Part shown: in pieces, positions 32,914 to 43,451 of the stretch
Position numbering within the stretch: position 1 is the first letter of the stretch
Layout of the letters: every line of letters starts with the position of its first letter
Source of the DNA: Pezicula radicicola
Lineage: Eukaryota > Ascomycota > Leotiomycetes > Helotiales > Dermateaceae
DNA: 64,000 nucleotides
Assembly (NCBI GenBank): GCA_003008705.1
Contig: PDUO01000012.1
Location: 138,870-202,869 of the forward strand
Reading direction: 5' to 3'
Made by a program: the position numbers and the translations under genes
The notes under the pieces: generated by a model
What the model saw: only the letters and a program-made list of their open reading frames with translations
The model's database searches: none
What the model was told of the DNA's origin: nothing

Positions 32914-35684
32914 ATGCCTTCTGCAAAAATAACAGAGCCGCCTCCATACACTCAAGCACATACGCAAAAACCAGGGACAGAACTTCCCGATACTTCACTG
33001 CGCTTACCTCCATCACCACCGAAATCCGAAGACAATGGCGACTATTTAAACGACGACGACATTGAAGCGGGCGAAGTCATTGAAGTTCAATGCCCAAGGT
33101 ATCCTCTTCCACCACCAACAAACCCTCCCACGACGGTACTGAAAGAAGACCTAAAGACTCCTGATCACCATGTGCCTCGAGATCCACGACTCATCCGCTT
33201 GACGGGAATTCATCCCTTTAACGTGGAAGCCCCGCTCAGCGCACTCTATGACGAAGGCTTCCTCACATCTCCAGAACTCTTCTATGTGAGGAATCATGGA
33301 GCAGTGCCGGAGGTTGACGATTCTTTGATCCCCGAATGGGAGTTTTCAATAGAGGGTCTGGTCAAAAAGCCAATTAAAATGACCTTGAGGGAACTCATCC
33401 AAAATTATCAGCAAATTACCGTGCCCATTACTCTGGTTTGTGCTGGAAACCGGCGGAAAGAGCAAAATCAAGTCAGGAAGTCAAAAGGGTTCTCATGGGG
33501 AGCTGCTGGTTTATCAACAGCTTTATGGACCGGTGTTCCCTTGTCAGAGTTGATCCGAGCAGCCCAGCCAATGCGAGGCGCCCGTTACGTGTGCATGGAA
33601 GGTGCCGACAAACTTCCCAATGGGTACTACGGCACTTCGGTGAAGTTGAACTGGGTGATGGATCCCAACAGATGCATCATGCTTGCCCACATGATGAATG
33701 GCGAAACCCTCCGGCCTGATCATGGCAAGCCTTTAAGAGCTGTTGTCCCGGGGCAGATTGGTGGCAGAAGTGTGAAATGGCTGAAGAAGCTCACTGTCAC
33801 AGCCGAGCCAAGCGACAACTGGTACCATATTTATGACAATAGGGTATTGCCAACAATGGTGAGTCCAGAACAGAGTGCGAACGAACCAAAATGGTGGATG
33901 GATGAGCGGTACGCTATTTACGATCTTAGTACAAACAGCGCAACTGTTTATCCAGCCCACGAAGAGCAAGTCTGCCTTTTGAATGGCCCTGAAACATACA
34001 GGGCGCGCGGATATGCCTATGGAGGTGGAGGAAGGCGTATTACCAGAGTAGAGGTTACCCTTGACAAAGGGAAGTCATGGGCCCTGGCTGATATTAAGTA
34101 CTACGAGGATGCTTATAGGGACCATGCTGATGAGAATGAGATGTTGTTTGGCGGTAGGATAGACATGGGATGGAGAGAGTCATGCTTTTGCTGGTGTTTT
34201 TGGGAAATCGACTTGAAGGTAGAAGATTTGGCTATTTCGGGGGATATTATGGTCAGAGCCATGGACGAGAGCATGAACGTGCAACCGAGAGATATGTACT
34301 GGAGCGTACTTGGGATGATGAACAACCCTTGGTACCGCGTTACGATTAGTAAGGAAGGTGACTACCTACGGTTCGAGCATCCAACTCAACCGGCTCTTAT
34401 GCCTGGCGGATGGATGGAACGAGTAAAAGCAAAAGGCGGAAATCTTGCAAATGGATTCTGGGGCGAGAAGATGAGTGGAGACGGAGAGGAAGAACCGGTT
34501 GTGGAAGCAACAAAGGAAGTCAAGATGACAAAAGATGGCCTGGAAAAAAGGATAACAATTGATCAGTTACGAAAACATGATACGGACGCAAACCCTTGGT
34601 TTGTAGTCAATGGGGAGGTCTATGATGGCACCGCATTCTTAGAAGGGCATCCAGGAGGTGCGACAAGTATCATCGGGGCGGCAGGGCAAGACGCTACCGA
34701 TGAATTTATGGCAATCCGTAAGACTCACTATCCTGTTTCTTGGAAATCCATACGCTAACCAAAATCATAGACTCGGAGACAGCAAAAGGCATGATGCCCA
34801 CATACCATATTGGCACCCTGGATAAAGACTCCCGGGCCACCCTCCAAGATGGTGTTGAAGCCCCTTCAGAAAGCATTGAACCCAGAGCAACATTCCTTCA
34901 ATCGAAGACTTGGAGCAAAGCAACCCTGTCTCAAAAAAAAGAAGTCTCATGGGACACCAAAATCTTCGCCTTTGCCCTCGAGCACCCCGATCAACTGATT
35001 GGCCTGCCCATAGGCCAACACCTAATGATGCGTCTCCGCGACCCCGTAACCCGTGAAGCAGTCATCCGTTCATACACACCCATCTCAGAAAGTAGTGATC
35101 GCGGTGTACTCAATGTACTCGTAAAAGTGTACTACGACACGGCAGAACGAGCTGGTGGTAAAATGACCAAAGCCCTGGATGCCATACCAGTTGGCCACTT
35201 CGTCGACTTCAAAGGCCCCATCGGTAAATTCGAATATCTAGGCAAGGGCTCCTGTACCGTGAGTAGCAAACCGCGTTTCGTAAAACGGTTCGTCATGATC
35301 TGTGCCGGTTCAGGAATAACGCCCATTTTCCAAGTTCTGCGCGCTGTTCTTCGTGATCCTGAAGATGCAACTAAATGTCTGGTCCTGGACGGTAATAGAC
35401 TCGAAGAAGATATTCTGTGTAGAGAGGATATCGATGCTTTAGTCGCGGATAATGAAGCGAGGTGTAGGTTATTATATGCGCTGACGAAACCAGATGGGAA
35501 TTGGAAGGGTCTCACTGGACGAATTGGAAAAGAGCTTTTGGAGCAGGAGGTTGGGCAATGTGGGGTTACTTATAAGAAAGGAGAGGAGCTGGTGTTGATT
35601 TGTGGGCCGGGCGCTCTGGAGAAGAGTGTCCACTCAATATTGAACGGACTGGGGTGGGAAGATGAGGATTTGTTGTTCTTTTGA
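32914..35684 (+). CDS. niaD: Assimilatory nitrate reductase [NAD(P)H]
   Basis: Exons 32914-34717 and 34771-35684 encode 905 aa, the usual fungal size. An acidic/Pro-rich leader precedes the sulfite-oxidase-like Mo-pterin domain, with the Mo-ligating Cys in TLVCAGNRR (about Cys176) and the KWLKK and RESCFCWCFWEID segments. A dimerisation domain follows, then a cytochrome b5 domain (heme His579 in EGHPGG, His602 in MAIHSE), an FAD domain with RSYTPISE and FKGPIGKFEY, and an NAD(P)-binding domain with CAGSGITPIFQVLRAV. It reduces nitrate to nitrite in the cytosol. The 53-bp intron splits the codon of the second heme His, so unspliced mRNA cannot give a functional enzyme. Neighbours are UPF2 and SRP68, so no nitrite reductase or nitrate transporter cluster surrounds it here. 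Regulation by NirA and AreA is suggested by upstream sites. Confidence 0.96.
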
Positions 35685-35969
35685 GTCGTTAGCGAAGAGT
35701 GGCGGACTGTAAGGGATGTTGGTACATACCCAGGTAGGCATATATGAAAGCATTGGCGGATCGGAGTTTTGAAGTATCATGGAATCACAAGATAAACTGC
35801 ATCAATGGACAGTTCAGGAGTATAACAGATGACTCGCAGAAATTTGACCCAGCTAAATGCATCGCAAACAGAGGATATTTCTTTGTGTTAATTGTTTTAT
35901 CTCTTCTCCGAGCCGGTTCAAAGCGACTCTTCTAGTTAAACAACTGCTATTGAGAATCTAGATAGTCTT

Positions 35970-37941
35970 CTATCTGCCAAACCCAAACCACCCCTTCTTC
36001 TGTTGTTGCGTCTGCTCTCCAGCTGCAGCCTTGCTCTCCATCTTCTCCCCATTTGCCACCTTTGCTAACGGTGGCTGAATCTCGTGGCCGGGGTATTCAA
36101 TATAATTCCACGCGGCGTCGAAAAACAACGGTTTGACCGGTACTGGTTCCAACTTGGGGGGGTAGTTGACGAGTTTCTGAAGATCTGCACCATTTTGGGG
36201 GTAGAAGTTTAGGTTGTCGATTAGGTAGTTTGTTTGCTGGGGGGATGTTGTGGAGGAGGTTAGGTTGTGGAGCTCAACTAGAGCGCGGGTACGTTGAAGT
36301 TCAGATTTCAGTAGGGTGTGCAGAGAAGTAGAGGCAGTTGGAGAGATGATTAGGTTAGGCGGTGATGAGACATCTGTATCCATTTGGGAGGAGAGGTAGG
36401 TGTTCGCTTTTGTGGAGAGAGCGAAGGCGCGGGAAAGGAGAGCAAGGGCATTGCTGGGATGTGGGAGAAGGGCGTGGGAGCGGGCTATTGCGAGACACCT
36501 TTGGGATGTTAGTTGATCAGGAAACTATGTGGAGTACAGACGCAACTTACTTCAAAGATTGAAAATAGGCGTATTTCGCATCTAGTTCGCCTTGAAACTC
36601 CTCATCGCCTGCAACACCAGGGAACTCTTTGATTGACTCCAGACTCTGCAGAATCCCATCATAAAGCACAACCTTCTCCTTTAGTTGGGCTAACTTCTTG
36701 CCCATGCTCGCCTCCTTTAAGATTGTCTCCTCACTCTCATCACACTTCCGCTTTTTGGAGATTGGGGTAGTATTGGGGACAACGGCTCCGTCTCCTCCGC
36801 CTGCCAATACACGATTGCGACCTATTCGCCAACTGACCAACTCGTAGCTGACTGCTGTCCGCGTTATCTGGAGACTTTGCATGCGCTTGTCACCTTGGCC
36901 AACACCTTCTCCAACCAACTCATCAATTGCATGTTTTGTTGCATCTACTGCATCTTGACTTGCAATCAAAACATCGTCGTAAGCTGACGCCTTGTCCTTG
37001 GGAAGAGAAGTCGGATTTGATGACAACGCTTCTGACAACTTTTTAATAGCCCTATTCACAGAGGCCAAAGCTGTAGCTATAGCTGCATCCTCCAAATCAA
37101 CTTGGCGGGATCTCCAGGTGATGGTTTTGGGCGCGTCTCCTGAATCTGCTGCTTTGCTCTTAGTCGCGACCTCCTTTAACACATCTGGATCCAAATTCTC
37201 AACCTGTGATACCAATCCAGAGTCTGAGCGTTGAAAGAATTTTCTTGCAATAACCGGAACAGCGATGGTTCGTGGCATGTGCATCTGATATGCGCCATAC
37301 CGTATACTGGGGTCAATCGTTTCTGATAACAGGGTTTTGAAAGTATCGCTCTTCGTCGCTGTTTCAAGAGCGCTATACAATATTCTTGCTTCTGAGTAAC
37401 TCTTCACGCATTCCTCCCAACTCTGTTTCTCAAACTCCACCGCTCCTGTCAGAGAGGCTGCATAGGCACGAGCTTCCAGAACATCAACATCTTGCGCACC
37501 AGTCTTCTCCTGGTCAGACAATAATCTAAAAAGCTCATCCGCATAGATGGTGGATTTCCGTAGCCGCGATATAATATGTGATCGAGCTGAGCCGGTGATA
37601 CCTTTTGTCTCAGCCGAGTGTATGGATTTCATCGACATAGCATTTGCGTAGGCTCGCTCCGAGGTGAGCAGTAGAAGATGCACGTACCTTGGCACTTGTT
37701 AGCGGGCAGTAATTCTGGGGCTTATTGGGCCCCGAGTTGCCATAACTCACTCATTGTTACGGCCAATGTCCTCTGCAGCGACAGGAAGCTTTGGGGTGTA
37801 CTTTGCGCGGGGTTTTGTCGCAACGCCGAGTCTCTTTCGCAGGGTGTGTATTCGGGTCGATAGTGAGGTTCGGTAGGTTGTATAATCTCCAAAGACAAGA
37901 GCCTTTTCTCGTCCGGAGACGACGAACTTGGTAATTTCCAT
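35970..37941 (-). CDS. srp68: Signal recognition particle subunit SRP68
   Basis: Minus-strand exons 37941-37751, 37687-36551, 36498-35970 give 618 aa. The conserved N-terminal RNA-binding segment is clear (MEITKFVVSGREKALVFGDYTTY..LSTRIHTLRKRLGVATKPRAKY, then NNEYVHLLLLTSERAYANAM). It is followed by TPR-like helical repeats and a C-terminal tail ending GWFGFGR. SRP68 pairs with SRP72 on SRP RNA and is needed for co-translational targeting to the ER. Introns are 63 bp and 52 bp with GTGAGT and GTAAGT donors. The gene converges on niaD with only 285 bp between stops, and is head to head with the PPR gene. Confidence 0.93.
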
Positions 37942-38402
37942 TGCAATATCACAGGTACCTAGCAAATGTGGTTTGATGGTGGGGTTGCGGGATTGTGTGG
38001 AAGGTGTCGCGCTTGCACCCTTTCAATCCCTGTCGTAGACCGCCGGTGGCCCTAGCTTATTTATTATTAAGAAATATGGGATGATTGCTTCTGTTTTCGC
38101 ATTTTCTTTGCCTTCTGTCAATTACCTACTTAAACTGCCCCTGTCACTGCCAAACTTCTGGGCTGTAGTATCACCCATCGGCCATTTCAATCTCCATCTT
38201 TGGGCGGACCACCAAATTCCTGAGAGCATGTTGCAGAGTAAGGGGTTACAAGAGTTCAATCTATCTTCATCAAAAGCTAATACCTTTTTTTCCTCTCCCA
38301 GGTTCCTGTCACTCAGACATTCCAACGCGGTAGTCAACATACGATAGACGATAGATTCGATCAGCAGAGACTATTCATAATCCTCCTTTTGGCTGGTGGG
38401 GC
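37942..38402. promoter_or_regulatory. Bidirectional promoter region of SRP68 and the PPR gene
   Basis: The start codons of two divergent genes are only 461 bp apart, so this region must contain both promoters. I see no recognisable factor-binding consensus. Confidence 0.5.
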
Positions 38403-41400
38403 ATGCTGGAGCGTACGGCAGGATGTCTAGAATCAGGCAGTCTACGGCGCCTTCTCCCAGCATCTCGCAAGTCCGTAAAGAGTCGCCGAACGTTACACTC
38501 CGCCTTCTGGAATCACGGCGCAAGTGACCTGGAGGCCTCGCCCATATGGGCAGCTCTACTCCGCGGCCCAGATTCTGTAGACGAAACGATTGAGTCGCAG
38601 CAACAGCACAGCGAATCCAACAGCCAAGATGCGGTGCTTTTGGATTTTCTGTATCCATCAAGGACAATCAGTCTTATCCGGCAGTATTCAGGCTGGGGAG
38701 TAGACAGGCAAGATGCACGGTGGGTGAAAGCCGGTCTTGGAAGACTGGGCCATCGGCTTTATACATCATCAGCCAAGAAGCGCGATGATTCTTCCACAGA
38801 GTCATGGACTACAGCATCCAACGCAGATGCAATTAGTGGGGAAGCATGTGCTTTATATGGAGGGCAAAAGAATATACACAAGGATGCAGCATCTCTCCAG
38901 AAGCTCATGGAAACCGATACGCGGCCTTTGCATGAAGAAGTATACCGACACTACATGGCCCTCTCCGATTCAGACCAAGTGAACCTCAAACTGCCACTCA
39001 TGAAGTATCTGTCAACTTCGACTCGGATACGTGATATGGAAAGAATAACAGACCTGTTCGAAGGTATGCCTACCCAGACTCGGGATCGCAATGCCTACAC
39101 GCTGGCTATTCAATCATACTGCAAGCTGCGGAATCATCCAAAAGCTATATCCTTGCACAAAGAGGGCTTAAATATATTCGAAATACCAGCCGCGTCTTCG
39201 GAGCTTCTTGCATATCTGATAGAACATTCTCTATGGCGGCAGGCATCAGAAGTATATGATGATTTCCGGCAGTTCACAAAGAAGTTTCCTGGAGTGCACA
39301 AAATTTATGACGAATGGGCTGCATCGAAAGAACTTCCGCAATTTCAAAAGCACGCACTCGCATTGGCCCAGTATATCGACAAAGTTCGACCATCTTCGGT
39401 TTCGCCAGATGCTGATGTAGATCTAGGTAGACTCAACCTTGACAGCACCAAAGGTGTCAACTCTAGAGGAGATGAGGAGCCCGCCGATTTTAGACACAGC
39501 ACCGGAGCTTTCGCTTCAGACCCTGACAGTATTTACACCCTTGCCACTACAGTAATTCAAGAAGCCAGTTTTTGTGGTGACAACTTCAACCCAAATTTGT
39601 TCACAGCCCTCATAGAGAAACTCCGCGAATGGAAGGCCGACAGTCCAACTTTTTATCACAATGCAGTTGACTACCTCCTGAAGATCGAACAAAACAAGCT
39701 CGCAATCAGTACATACAGAAAAGGTCGTGAAGTAGGACACTGGGTTCCAAAGGGCTCGGATGGTCGCAATATTCTGCATTCCATATTGAAGGTCTTTTGT
39801 TACAATCATAGCATTCTAGGCATGCAACAAATTTTAGATGATTGGTTTAGGTGTTTCGAGGGCCCGAGCAGATTCACATACATAATGTGCATGCGAGAAT
39901 TTGCATACCAAGGAGACACAGAAACTGTGCACGCTCTGTTCGAGCAGTATACGATCCGATTTCGTATCGGAGAAGGACGTAAAGTGCTTCGCGCCGATGA
40001 TATCACACCCCTTCTGCAAGTACATGCAAAAAGAGGGGAGTTGTCCGAAGTTATTAGAATCTTTAATGGGATCGAGAAAGATCACCGGTCAATACCAACT
40101 ATCCGATGCTGGAACATTCTACTCAGTGCCTATGCAAAGGTTAAGGATACGAGAGGTGCCTTTGACTGCTTTAACCGAATCTTGAAGCTAGACAATGTCA
40201 AGGCAGACGATTATACCTATGGAACTATCATGGGATTATTCGCTACCCGTGGCGATTTAGAGCAAGTTCTAGGACTCTCCCGACTCGCGGACAGTCAAGG
40301 GGTCAAAAAATCTGCTGCAATGGTGGATTGCATAGTTCTCGGGCTTGCGCGCGAGGACCAACTACTCGATGCTGAGAAAACCTGCGACCAAGCCCTTGAA
40401 ATGAAATTGTCTGGCTCTGTCACCCGAATGTGGAATTATCTGTTGACGGCGTATGCAATGCGGCGTGACTTAGTCAGCGTGAATCGAATACTGCAGAAGA
40501 TGTCTAGCGAGAAGATAGAATACGATGGCGAGACATACAGTGCCCTCATGCAAGCCTTAGTAATGGTTAAGATGCCTGAGAGAGCATATACCATCATCAA
40601 AGACGTCATGCCAGAAGCCGGCGTTCAAGTAACAAATTTCCACTATGCCATTGCTATGGGTGGATTCCTAGCAACCAAGGACATAAAAAGAGTTTTCGAA
40701 ATACATAACAGGATGACACGTCGCGCCATCCCCGAGTCAGCCAGTACTCGTCTTCAAACTCTTCGGGGCGTCGCTTCTGCTGAGCTCATGACGTCTGGCA
40801 CGGAGGAAACGTTTGAAGGTGCCCAGCAACTCTTCAGGAGCATCATCGGTTCTCTAAATGCACAAGAACAGGCTGACACGCGTCGGAAGGGACTGGTTAA
40901 CTTGCCTCTAGACATTGCATACTCTACAAGCTTATACAGCTTCATCATGTTCGTATTGGCCACGGCAAAGCAATTTGGTACTGTTCAAGAACTCTACGAA
41001 GAGTTCTCAGCAACTATCTTGAAAGATTCAGAAGAACAGCCGCCGATTCCTATTTTGACGTCCATGATGACGATGCACTTAGGGGAAAGAAACTTTGATA
41101 GGGTAAGGGAGTGCTGGAAGTTAGCTCTACCTCAGGCAATAAGACGGGGCTCTGCGATGACTGATCCTGATTCCGAGCCTAAGAGCACAAAAATTCTATA
41201 TTCTCGCCAGCTTGACCTTGACCGGGCGTTATCAGTCTACATGAACTCCCTCGCAATAGAAAGGGATCACGCGGAAATAATACGTACCGTCAACCACATC
41301 ACCGAAATTGGCTTCCAACTCAGCAATACAACGTGTAATCAATACATCATGCATCTCGCCAAGCTCTACCGTTACAAGGTGGCCTTCAAGGAGTGTGAGC

Positions 41401-41699
41401 GCACACTCATGTCAAATTGGTCTGGGTGGCAGCGTCTACGATGGCAGCAACCCATGCGGAATCGTTTGTCCCCGCAGTTGCGGTATATGCGAAAACTGCC
41501 TAGATTTTACTACCCACGATACCGCACCTTCCTCTGGCTTGCCAGAGCATACATGGAGCTTGAAGGTGCTAGTGCTGAGAAAAGCCAATATAGCTTCCTT
41601 CTCAGTGAACTAGAGACAGAATGCCCCAAAACAGTACGGGCTCTCAAGACGATGCCTAGAAGCGATGAATTTGAAGAACGAGATATCCTTAGGCTGTAG
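38403..41699 (+). CDS. Large pentatricopeptide-repeat protein, probably mitochondrial (PET309/CYA-5-like)
   Basis: A single exon encodes 1098 aa. The N-terminus (MLERTAGCLESGSLRRLLPASRKSVKSRRTLHS) is rich in Arg, Ser and Leu without acidic residues until after residue 8, as expected for a mitochondrial presequence. Helix-turn-helix PPR units recur from about residue 190 to 1000; examples are RNAYTLAIQSYCKLRNHPKA, RCWNILLSAYAKVKDTRGAF, DDYTYGTIMGLFATRGDLEQ and RMWNYLLTAYAMRRDLVSV. Such proteins bind organelle transcripts; the closest fungal type by length and N-terminus is the Neurospora CYA-5/yeast Pet309 group acting on COX1 mRNA. That orthology is from memory of the family and not proven here. 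No introns are needed. Confidence 0.82.
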   Translation: MLERTAGCLESGSLRRLLPASRKSVKSRRTLHSAFWNHGASDLEASPIWAALLRGPDSVDETIESQQQHSESNSQDAVLLDFLYPSRTISLIRQYSGWGVDRQDARWVKAGLGRLGHRLYTSSAKKRDDSSTESWTTASNADAISGEACALYGGQKNIHKDAASLQKLMETDTRPLHEEVYRHYMALSDSDQVNLKLPLMKYLSTSTRIRDMERITDLFEGMPTQTRDRNAYTLAIQSYCKLRNHPKAISLHKEGLNIFEIPAASSELLAYLIEHSLWRQASEVYDDFRQFTKKFPGVHKIYDEWAASKELPQFQKHALALAQYIDKVRPSSVSPDADVDLGRLNLDSTKGVNSRGDEEPADFRHSTGAFASDPDSIYTLATTVIQEASFCGDNFNPNLFTALIEKLREWKADSPTFYHNAVDYLLKIEQNKLAISTYRKGREVGHWVPKGSDGRNILHSILKVFCYNHSILGMQQILDDWFRCFEGPSRFTYIMCMREFAYQGDTETVHALFEQYTIRFRIGEGRKVLRADDITPLLQVHAKRGELSEVIRIFNGIEKDHRSIPTIRCWNILLSAYAKVKDTRGAFDCFNRILKLDNVKADDYTYGTIMGLFATRGDLEQVLGLSRLADSQGVKKSAAMVDCIVLGLAREDQLLDAEKTCDQALEMKLSGSVTRMWNYLLTAYAMRRDLVSVNRILQKMSSEKIEYDGETYSALMQALVMVKMPERAYTIIKDVMPEAGVQVTNFHYAIAMGGFLATKDIKRVFEIHNRMTRRAIPESASTRLQTLRGVASAELMTSGTEETFEGAQQLFRSIIGSLNAQEQADTRRKGLVNLPLDIAYSTSLYSFIMFVLATAKQFGTVQELYEEFSATILKDSEEQPPIPILTSMMTMHLGERNFDRVRECWKLALPQAIRRGSAMTDPDSEPKSTKILYSRQLDLDRALSVYMNSLAIERDHAEIIRTVNHITEIGFQLSNTTCNQYIMHLAKLYRYKVAFKECERTLMSNWSGWQRLRWQQPMRNRLSPQLRYMRKLPRFYYPRYRTFLWLARAYMELEGASAEKSQYSFLLSELETECPKTVRALKTMPRSDEFEERDILRL

Positions 41700-42689
41700 G
41701 GATTATGTGAGAGGTTGTAATTATGTATCATATTTGTATTTTCATAATCATTGAAGCGTACCTTAGACTTAGATACACAAGTACAATGACAGCAATAGTG
41801 TCAAACCCACACTATCGCAGCACTTTTTGCTCTTCTTTCTAGCACTTAGTGTCAACTAAAAACACACAGCCAGGTGGATTGACATTAAAAGCAGAGAAAG
41901 GGTTTGAAAAGTGCAACTACTTCAACCCTTTCTTAGCTGATGCCAAGCAAATATTAGACTTGGTTTAAAAAGAACAAACACTAGCAGGGTCCTTCAGTTG
42001 GACCTTGTTTGAGACAAATTTAGACTGTCGCCAGAAGAATAACCTGCTTCTTTGGAAATGGGATGGACCTATAAAAGTGATATAAAAAGGTACAAATTTA
42101 AAATAAGCACTTCTTAGGTGGTATACGCTCTTAAACTTGTTTTATAACAAGGTCATTAATTCGCCTTAGCAATATGGCTACATACTTCGTACTAGCTAAT
42201 ACGAGGGAGCGATTCCAAATACGTCATATTAACTAGTTTGTTAAGTAATTCCTATTACTGTACCTTGTATTTGCTTGAATATATTGTGTAACATATTAAT
42301 TGTTAGTTTTTCTACTGTGTATTAATTATCTCTCTAAAGCTCCATCGATTAATACTTAAGTGCTACTACATTCTAAAGAACTCCATCTGTTTTGTTTTGT
42401 TTAGATACGTTGAGAATAGCAACCTAATTAAGCGAGGTATTAAGGTAAGGTAAGGAGTTAAGACTACCTTAGTGTAACGACCATTAACTTTATGCCGCAT
42501 TACTTTAAAATGCGACTTAGAGCTTAAAGAAGTAATGTTAATAATGCAATACTACTTCTTTATGTTTTATGTCTCTACATCCTTCTTTATAGTAAGCTAT
42601 TGCGCTAAACGAGCTAAAGAACCAACCTAATCTTTCTTAGAAAGATAATGAACTACCTATAGCATTTAGCAATATTTACCAAACTTTGG

Positions 42690-42720
<31 letters not shown>

Positions 42721-43451
42721 CTTTGGTTTTATGGAACTAAACAAACTACTTACTAGATGCACTTAAACTATCTTAATGTATGTTCTCGCGGGCGAGGAAT
42801 ATTTAAGTAAACTATCCTCAGTGAATGATTTCTAAACAAAGTCCTTAAAACCTATACCATACCTAAAACGTATCTATAATATTAAGATGGTGTGTATTTT
42901 CTTGCTCAATGCGCTAGTAATAACATATCTACCTTAAGCGACATAGCACATAGCTAGAAGATTAGATTAAATTCTAAGCTTAGAACTTCTATGTCTAATG
43001 CCTTGAAACTTTGAAATCTCATGGCCTTAGGTAGAAGCAAAGCTCCTGGTCCTGTTAAGATAGCCATCTTGGTGGCTTGTGATACAGCTGAATATTTAAG
43101 TTGCTCAAAGTAACTTAGTGACCTATGATAGAAAGATCGAACGTCCATTTTAACAGAACGCCTTAACGCGTCTTGCAATACGGCACGTGCTTTCTACCGG
43201 CCTACCGCGCTATGGTGAATGTGGGAGGAGAACTAGTGCGATCTTTGGTGAATTTTATTGAATACGAACTCTTTGTAAAACACTCCATTTAACGCTTCGT
43301 CTTCAACTCTTCGCCAAACACTCCGTCGAGCACTTACCTCGCATAGTTGTCCAAACACATTGCCTTCATCGGTCGTGTATTGATCAAGAGATCCCGTATT
43401 CGTGTTGATTTGTAGAATCTCGGTTTGACCCAAAGAATCGACCTCGTATTC
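41700..43451. other. AT-rich gene-free island
   Basis: About 1.75 kb between the PPR stop and the double-homeodomain start. Base composition shifts abruptly to AT-rich from about 41.75 kb to about 43.1 kb, with a (TA)n tract at 42693-42719 and no open frame with a recognisable domain. It resembles sequence mutated by repeat-induced point mutation or a decayed mobile element, but no terminal repeats or transposase remnants could be identified by eye. Confidence 0.5.
42693..42719. repeat. (TA)n microsatellite
   Basis: Uninterrupted TA dinucleotide run of about 27 bp inside the AT-rich island. Confidence 0.9.

Noticed and set aside
32914..35684. A nitrate-assimilation cluster
   Set aside because: Neighbouring genes on both sides are UPF2 and SRP68; no nitrite reductase or nitrate transporter is in the window.
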